DNA of 26,706 nucleotides from Thermoplasmata archaeon. GTDB lineage: Archaea > Thermoplasmatota > Thermoplasmata > Thermoplasmatales > Thermoplasmataceae. Where the stretch lies: positions 1-26,706 of the forward strand of contig JAKBRR010000004.1 in the NCBI GenBank assembly GCA_021845325.1. Direction: 5' to 3'. Positions 23,046 through 26,706 of the stretch are shown piece by piece (the stretch's first letter is position 1; each line of letters starts with the position of its first letter). Under the pieces are notes generated by a model. It searched no databases. It was not told the origin of the DNA and worked only from the letters and a program-made list of their open reading frames with translations. A program made the translations under genes and the position numbers.

Positions 23046-24422
23046 TCAACCCTTCATTACTGCAACGGGAATGTTTCTGCTAACTGGAATTGCAAGATTT
23101 GCATCCCTTACTGCCATTATTACTTCATTTATATTTTTATAGCTTCCCGGGGATTCTTCAGCAATAGTGCTGGAAGAAACTGCTCTCAGGTATATCCCTT
23201 CTTTTTCCATATTGGATTTTACCTGTTCTGATTTGAATGATTCCATGGATTTTTTCCTGCTTAGTTTTCTGCCTGCGCCATGACAGGTTGACCCAAATGA
23301 GAGTTGCATATTCTCCTTTTTTCCAACGAGAACATAAGATGCTGTTCCCATGTCACCAGGGATTATAACAGGATGCCCATAGCTTGAAAAAACACTTCCG
23401 CTTAAATATTCTCCTGAAAAAGCCCTTGTAGCTCCCTTCCTGTGAACTATAAGCTTTTTTTTATTCCCTTCCACAACGTGTTCCTCTATTTTCGCAATAT
23501 TGTGGGCCAGACTGTAAACGGTTTTAATCTCTTCCAGATCTATATCCATATGAAAGATTTCTTTGAATGAATCTCTTATCTTTTGTACAATAACCGCTCT
23601 ATTTACATATCCAAAATTAGCAGCTGCAAACATTGCGCCCAAATAAGCTTCACCCATTCTGGATTTCGTGGTTACAAAATTAAGTTGCCGGTCCCCGGTT
23701 ATATTTCCTGAAGGTTCTTCCTTATTTATTGCACTTATGTAATCTGTAGCGATTTGATGACCCAGCCCCCTTGAACCAGTGTGTATCATAATTAATATCT
23801 CATTTTCACCCGTTATTCCAAAACTCTTGCCTATCTCACTATCAAATATTTTTTCAACGGCCTGGATTTCCAGGAAATGGTTCCCTGAGCCAATGGTGCC
23901 GAGTTGAGATTTTCCCCTTGAAATAGCCTCATTTGATACCTTCTCAGGATTAGCCATTGCTGATGAACCAAGATCTTCTGTATGCGTTTGATCTTCTTTG
24001 GTTGCAAATCCTTTATCTATTGCCCATTTTATTCCTGACTGCAGTACTTCTTCTATTTCCTGATTGTTCAGACTAATATCCCGACTCTTACTCATTCCTG
24101 CAGGTACTTTACTGAATATTTTATCCAGAAGTGCTTTTTTTTTACCATCCAGATCCTTCAATGTTAATCCTGTTGAAACGAGGGTTACGCCGCAGTTGAT
24201 GTCATATCCGACGCCACCAGGACAGACAATTCCTTCATCATAATCAAATGCGGCTACTCCCCCTATGGGAAAACCATATCCCCAGTGGATATCTGGCATA
24301 GCCATTGATGCTCCTATTATTCCGGGCAGTCTGGCGACGTTCATTACCTGCTCCAGACTCTTATCATCTTTTAGACTTTCCATCATGGAATCACTTGAAA
24401 AGATTCTTCCTGGAACTTGCAT
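23046..24422 (-). CDS. rtcB: RNA-splicing ligase RtcB (N-terminus disrupted by a probable frameshift)
   Basis: GTP- and Mn-dependent ligase joining 2',3'-cyclic phosphate or 3'-phosphate ends to 5'-OH ends in archaeal tRNA splicing and RNA repair. All core motifs are present: 'PDIHWGYGFPIGGVAAFD', 'GGVGYDINCG' (metal Cys), 'GTIGSGNHFLE', 'HTGSRGLGHQ' (metal His) and 'CHGAGRKLSR' (His accepting GMP). There is no intein. From the ATG at 24422 the protein has 458 residues and begins at 'MQVPGRIF', about 20 short of the usual archaeal N-terminus. The missing residues are encoded just upstream in frame ('IKKIGNNIYEIPVSDG') but without a start codon; see the next entry. First gene of a two-gene unit. 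Confidence 0.93.
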   Translation of the reverse strand: MQVPGRIFSSDSMMESLKDDKSLEQVMNVARLPGIIGASMAMPDIHWGYGFPIGGVAAFDYDEGIVCPGGVGYDINCGVTLVSTGLTLKDLDGKKKALLDKIFSKVPAGMSKSRDISLNNQEIEEVLQSGIKWAIDKGFATKEDQTHTEDLGSSAMANPEKVSNEAISRGKSQLGTIGSGNHFLEIQAVEKIFDSEIGKSFGITGENEILIMIHTGSRGLGHQIATDYISAINKEEPSGNITGDRQLNFVTTKSRMGEAYLGAMFAAANFGYVNRAVIVQKIRDSFKEIFHMDIDLEEIKTVYSLAHNIAKIEEHVVEGNKKKLIVHRKGATRAFSGEYLSGSVFSSYGHPVIIPGDMGTASYVLVGKKENMQLSFGSTCHGAGRKLSRKKSMESFKSEQVKSNMEKEGIYLRAVSSSTIAEESPGSYKNINEVIMAVRDANLAIPVSRNIPVAVMKG

Positions 24423-24499
24423 TCCGTCTGAAACAGGAATTTCATATATGTTGTTTCCAATTTTTTTGATGTTTGCAGTCAGATTTCCACCCTCATCAT
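24423..24499 (-). other. rtcB: Out-of-frame start segment of rtcB
   Basis: ATG-ATG at 24499 and 24496 lies about 25 bases after a TATA-like box, the position of a leaderless start. That frame stops at TGA (24479-24481) after six codons. The frame that continues into rtcB encodes family-typical N-terminal residues ('NLTANIKKIGNNIYEIP') but has no canonical start codon back to a TAA at 24522-24524. One more base in the T-run at 24484-24486 would join the two frames. Either a sequencing/assembly error, a real mutation, or recoding. Confidence 0.65.
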
Positions 24500-24515
24500 A
24501 ACAACCTATTAATGT

Positions 24516-24529
24516 ATTTAATTATAATA
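24516..24529 (-). promoter_or_regulatory. TATA-like promoter of the rtcB-amidohydrolase unit
   Basis: Minus strand reads tattataattaaat, centred about 24-26 bases before the ATG-ATG at 24496-24499. The block is AT-rich and nearly symmetrical, and could also drive the small plus-strand gene at 24538. Confidence 0.5.
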
Positions 24530-24537
24530 TTGGTTTG

Positions 24538-24756
24538 ATGGAGATATTCAGAACGGATTCATTTGATGACGATCTCAGGTTTAAGATAAGGTTGCAGGCA
24601 TATTTGAGACTTACCGCAATAAAAATTTCCAGTTTGAGGCATGAGGATGATAAGTTCATGCCATATATCAAGGAGCGAGAATATAAATTAAAAGAATTAC
24701 TTAAGTGCAGTGATGATTTCCAAATATTTGATGGAGAAAAGAAAATTTTTCCCTGA
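24538..24756 (+). CDS. Hypothetical small protein, 72 residues
   Basis: I do not recognise it. A charged, probably helical protein ('DDDLRFKIRLQAYLRLTAIKISSLR' region, then 'YIKEREYKLKELLKC') with no TM segment. ATG at 24538 is preferred over the TTG one codon upstream; the promoter would overlap that of rtcB. The balance of acidic, basic and hydrophobic residues looks like coding sequence, while the 128-codon frame on the other strand looks like its shadow. It is divergent from rtcB and 71 bases before the winged-helix gene. It may be a small partner or antisense-overlapped regulator; nothing firmer can be said. Confidence 0.5.
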   Translation: MEIFRTDSFDDDLRFKIRLQAYLRLTAIKISSLRHEDDKFMPYIKEREYKLKELLKCSDDFQIFDGEKKIFP

Positions 24757-24827
24757 TATAACAAGAGAATTTTCGCATTATATTTTCTTATTTGTCTTAT
24801 GTGAAAATTAATAGACACAAATGTTAT

Positions 24828-25175
24828 ATGGTTTTGAAAGACTTGAGTAGTAAAGTCAATGTTCTCTTTAAAGAGATTGATGAAAGCCTTGATACGGTGA
24901 GAAGACACCTTTCCATAGTTCAGACGCTTTTGAAGGATCAGCCAGCCGGCATAATTAAGATATCCAAATTAACAGGATTAGCGGAGCATAAAATCAGATA
25001 TTCTCTGAGGATACTGGAAAAAGACGGAATTATAATACCTTCAAAGGAGGGGGCAATGCTATCCCCTGATTTTATTGAAGACAAGAACGGTATAGTCGAG
25101 GAATCCTCAAAAATTATGCAAAAGTGCATCGAACTGAACGATGAAATAAGAAAATCATTTACTGGAAAGAAATGA
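24828..25175 (+). CDS. Winged-helix DNA-binding protein
   Basis: Small putative transcription regulator. An N-terminal coiled or helical segment ('LFKEIDESLDTVRRHLSIVQTLL') precedes a winged helix-turn-helix ('AGIIKISKLTGLAEHKIRYSLRILEKDGIII'; the 'KHIRYSLRILEK'-like helix is the recognition helix), then a short wing ('PSKEGAMLS') and a C-terminal helix ('SSKIMQKCIELNDEI'). I start at ATG 24828 (115 residues). GTG at 24801 and TTG at 24792 are in-frame alternatives, and a TATA-like ttatattt at 24778-24785 fits GTG 24801 or a short leader. Its stop overlaps the ATG of the acetyltransferase gene by 4 bases, so the two form an operon and the regulator may control it. Confidence 0.75.
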   Translation: MVLKDLSSKVNVLFKEIDESLDTVRRHLSIVQTLLKDQPAGIIKISKLTGLAEHKIRYSLRILEKDGIIIPSKEGAMLSPDFIEDKNGIVEESSKIMQKCIELNDEIRKSFTGKK

Positions 25176-25690
25176 AGGAAGATCTACCTCCGTTAAGATT
25201 TGGCGATTACTGGATCCGTAAAGCATTGCCAACTGATGCAAAGGAAATGATAAATTGCATGCAGAGCGTAATGGATGAAAGGATATACCTGGTAAGTGAA
25301 TACTATTTTTATACTGAGCGAGGAGAAGCCGAAAGGATAAAGAATCCTGATGATCTGAATCTCATAGCAACTCTGGAAGATCAGGTTGTTGCTCTTTTGA
25401 CAATTCAAAGGGGAATGTACAGAAAAACAAGGCATACTGCCTCTTTAGGTATAGCAGTAAAATCGAGACACCGGGGGAAGGGCCTTGGAACTGTTATGAT
25501 CAAAAGAGCCATTGAATGGTGCCGAATGAATGATATTAAAAAGTTGAATTTAGAAGTTTTTTCAAGCAACGAGTCGGCAATTCGTCTATATGAAAAGATA
25601 GGGTTCGTAAAAGAAGGAATAAAGAAGGATCAATTCAACATTGACGGGAAGTTTGTGGATGATGTTTTGATGACTTATAAGTTAGATTAA
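25172..25690 (+). CDS. GNAT-family N-acetyltransferase
   Basis: Acetyl-CoA-dependent N-acetyltransferase. The pantetheine/pyrophosphate loop is 'RHRGKGLGTVMIKRAI' (R/Q-x2-G-x-G, around residues 99-106), followed by 'LNLEVFSSNESAIRLYEKIGF', the typical motif B, and 'EGIKKDQFNIDGKFVDDVLM', similar to the SpeG/RimL and archaeal Pat branches. Length 172 is normal. The target (protein N-terminus, lysine such as on Alba, or a polyamine) cannot be decided. It overlaps the upstream winged-helix gene by 4 bases. Its TAA stop shares the TTAA at 25687-25690 with the stop of the convergent purN gene. Confidence 0.88.
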   Translation: MKEDLPPLRFGDYWIRKALPTDAKEMINCMQSVMDERIYLVSEYYFYTERGEAERIKNPDDLNLIATLEDQVVALLTIQRGMYRKTRHTASLGIAVKSRHRGKGLGTVMIKRAIEWCRMNDIKKLNLEVFSSNESAIRLYEKIGFVKEGIKKDQFNIDGKFVDDVLMTYKLD

Positions 25691-26289
25691 TTCTTGAATT
25701 TAACTCTGTTTTCAACGATTGTATAATCAAAGTTAAGCATTGAAGATATTGCATCTATATAGAGACCAAGCTCCACAGAATGGACTCTCTCCTGAATAGA
25801 TTCTGGAGTATCAGATGGAATAACGGGAACTGTTTCCTGCGCGATTATTGGACCGTGGTCGACATCCCTGTCAACCAGGTGAATTGTACACCCGGTTACT
25901 TTAGTTCCACTTTTTAAAACTGCCTTCTGGACGTTTATTCCGTACATTCCTTTTCCCCCAAAGCATGGAAGAAGCGAAGGATGTGTATTTACGATTTTTC
26001 CAGGAAAATTATCAATGAATTCTTCAGGGAGTATTTTAAGGAATCCTGCAAGCGCAATTAAATCAGGTTTCAATTTCTTAATTTCCTCTATTATCATATA
26101 TTTATTAGATAAGCTATAGTGAATGACCGAGATATTCATTTTGCCAGCTCTGGTTACCGCTCCAGAATCCAGCCTGTCAGATATCAGGGCAACTACTTCC
26201 GCGTTTATTCTGTTGTGAGAACATGCATTATAAATTTCCTGAAACGTTGTGCCCTCTCCAGATGCCATTACAACAATTCTATTTTTCAT
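25687..26289 (-). CDS. purN: Phosphoribosylglycinamide formyltransferase (folate-dependent)
   Basis: Third step of purine synthesis: formylates GAR with 10-formyltetrahydrofolate. The phosphate-binding loop is 'ASGEGTTF' (9-16), and the catalytic triad is Asn101, His103 and Asp144 in 'NTHPSLLPCF' and 'RDVDHGPII'. 'ISDRLDSGAVTRA' and 'LAGFLKILP' are family standards. Length 200 is normal. ATG at 26289 with no obvious Shine-Dalgarno sequence at the usual distance. It is not next to other pur genes. The 3' end shares the TTAA stop block with the convergent acetyltransferase gene, so no terminator separates them. Confidence 0.95.
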   Translation of the reverse strand: MKNRIVVMASGEGTTFQEIYNACSHNRINAEVVALISDRLDSGAVTRAGKMNISVIHYSLSNKYMIIEEIKKLKPDLIALAGFLKILPEEFIDNFPGKIVNTHPSLLPCFGGKGMYGINVQKAVLKSGTKVTGCTIHLVDRDVDHGPIIAQETVPVIPSDTPESIQERVHSVELGLYIDAISSMLNFDYTIVENRVKFKN

Positions 26290-26598
26290 TTTCTAAACCA
26301 TTATTCTCTCCACTTCCTTAAGGATTACAGTTACTGAAATGAACAATATTTTTCTATGGTACAGTATAATAATTGCATACCGTAAAAATATCATCTGAGA
26401 ATAGATTTGAAGATGAAGAGCTTTCTCCATATTTTATACATTTGACTTTTAACTAAGAAATAAACAATAAAAACATCAAAGCATTTGTGTGTGACGGTTT
26501 AAATAAATAATGGCAATCAAGTGATTCCTTTGAAAAAGTTTTTTGTCAATGACTTTTAGCCCAATATTTTTATTTACTCCTGTTCACTCATCTCATTG
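26290..26598. other. 309-base divergent intergenic region between purN and the RFC gene
   Basis: AT-rich, no tRNA-like cloverleaf, no C/D or H/ACA box pair that I can support, and no ORF longer than about 15 codons with a start. A strong TATA-like string (gtttaaataaata) at 26497-26509 has no gene at the leaderless distance. The RFC promoter lies at 26566-26576. Confidence 0.5.
26566..26576 (+). promoter_or_regulatory. TATA-like promoter of the RFC small subunit gene
   Basis: attttttattta-like block, centred about 28 bases before the ATG at 26599, consistent with a leaderless or near-leaderless transcript. Confidence 0.5.
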
Positions 26599-26706
26599 AT
26601 GGAGATCTGGATTGAAAAATATAGACCTGTTAAACTTTCCGATATATATGGACAGGATGAGGTGGTTTCGAGACTGGAATCATTTGTAAAAGAGAAACAG
26701 TTACCT
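26599..26706 (+). CDS. rfcS: Replication factor C small subunit (partial, 5' end only)
   Basis: The first 36 codons of the clamp-loader small subunit, which loads PCNA onto primed DNA together with RFC large subunit. The start '[19 protein letters not shown]' is the signature N-terminus of archaeal RfcS ('W-x-E-K-Y-R-P' followed by 'G-Q'), just ahead of the AAA+ domain. The rest lies outside the window. Only the large and small RFC subunits share this opening, and the length of the lead-in favours the small one. ATG at 26599 with a TATA-like box about 28 bases upstream. Confidence 0.88.
   Translation, partial: MEIWIEKYRPVKLSDIYGQDEVVSRLESFVKEKQLP

Noticed and set aside
9902..24422. Inteins in the polymerase or RtcB, both frequent intein hosts in archaea
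   Set aside because: Conserved blocks follow one another at normal spacing, and both proteins have ordinary or short length.
24522..24908. 128-codon minus-strand frame opposite the small hypothetical and winged-helix genes
   Set aside because: Ser/Asn/Ile-rich composition typical of a reverse-strand shadow; it overlaps the rtcB promoter and the plus-strand frames look more protein-like.
1..26706. CRISPR arrays, insertion sequences, integrase or attachment sites
   Set aside because: No regularly spaced direct repeats, transposase or recombinase motifs were found on reading; base composition and gene density are even.

Overview
The window looks like the chromosome of an acidophilic, cell-wall-poor archaeon of the Thermoplasmatales group (Thermoplasma/Ferroplasma/Cuniculiplasma-like). 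It carries Orc1/Cdc6, a family B polymerase, an RFC small subunit, RtcB, a GHMP-type archaeal shikimate kinase and archaeal-type TrpRS and ArgRS. Many genes have a TATA-like box 24-31 bases upstream of the start codon and no leader, as expected for leaderless archaeal mRNAs. The group assignment is an inference from gene content, AT-rich composition and classical AroB; no species is claimed.

Layout. 1-5490 (minus): a GH15 glucoamylase cut by the window edge, a tRNA 2-thiolation enzyme, TrpRS and an ornithine cyclodeaminase/mu-crystallin family dehydrogenase. 5570-9896 (plus): a 99-residue hypothetical protein, a zinc alcohol dehydrogenase, and a two-gene unit of a B12-type radical SAM protein and an Orc1/Cdc6 paralogue. 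That unit is preceded by a perfect 20-bp palindrome over its promoter. 9902-12571 (minus): three overlapping genes for a RecA-like protein without Walker A, a 74-residue helical protein, and a PolB2-type DNA polymerase with no recognisable exonuclease motifs. 12783-13091 (plus): a small membrane protein. 13144-17153 (minus): shikimate operon aroB-aroE-aroK-aroA. 17294-18940 (plus): argS. 18979-21975 (minus): a large, densely N-glycosylatable surface protein. 22035-24499 (minus): rtcB followed by an amidohydrolase. 24538-25690 (plus): a small hypothetical protein, a winged-helix protein and a GNAT acetyltransferase. 25687-26289 (minus): purN. 26599-end (plus): start of the RFC small subunit.

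Most notable is 7076-12571. An Orc1/Cdc6 paralogue converges, with a 5-base gap, on a compact three-gene cassette. By architecture this could be an archaeal counterpart of the bacterial ImuA-ImuB-DnaE2 mutasome: a RecA-fold accessory protein, a small linker and a proofreading-deficient polymerase. Second is a probable one-base frameshift that removes the N-terminus of rtcB. Its promoter and an ATG-ATG start lie upstream, the family-typical N-terminal residues are encoded in the correct frame, and the two are out of register by one base.

I see no tRNA or rRNA genes, CRISPR arrays, transposases, inteins or recognisable replication origin.
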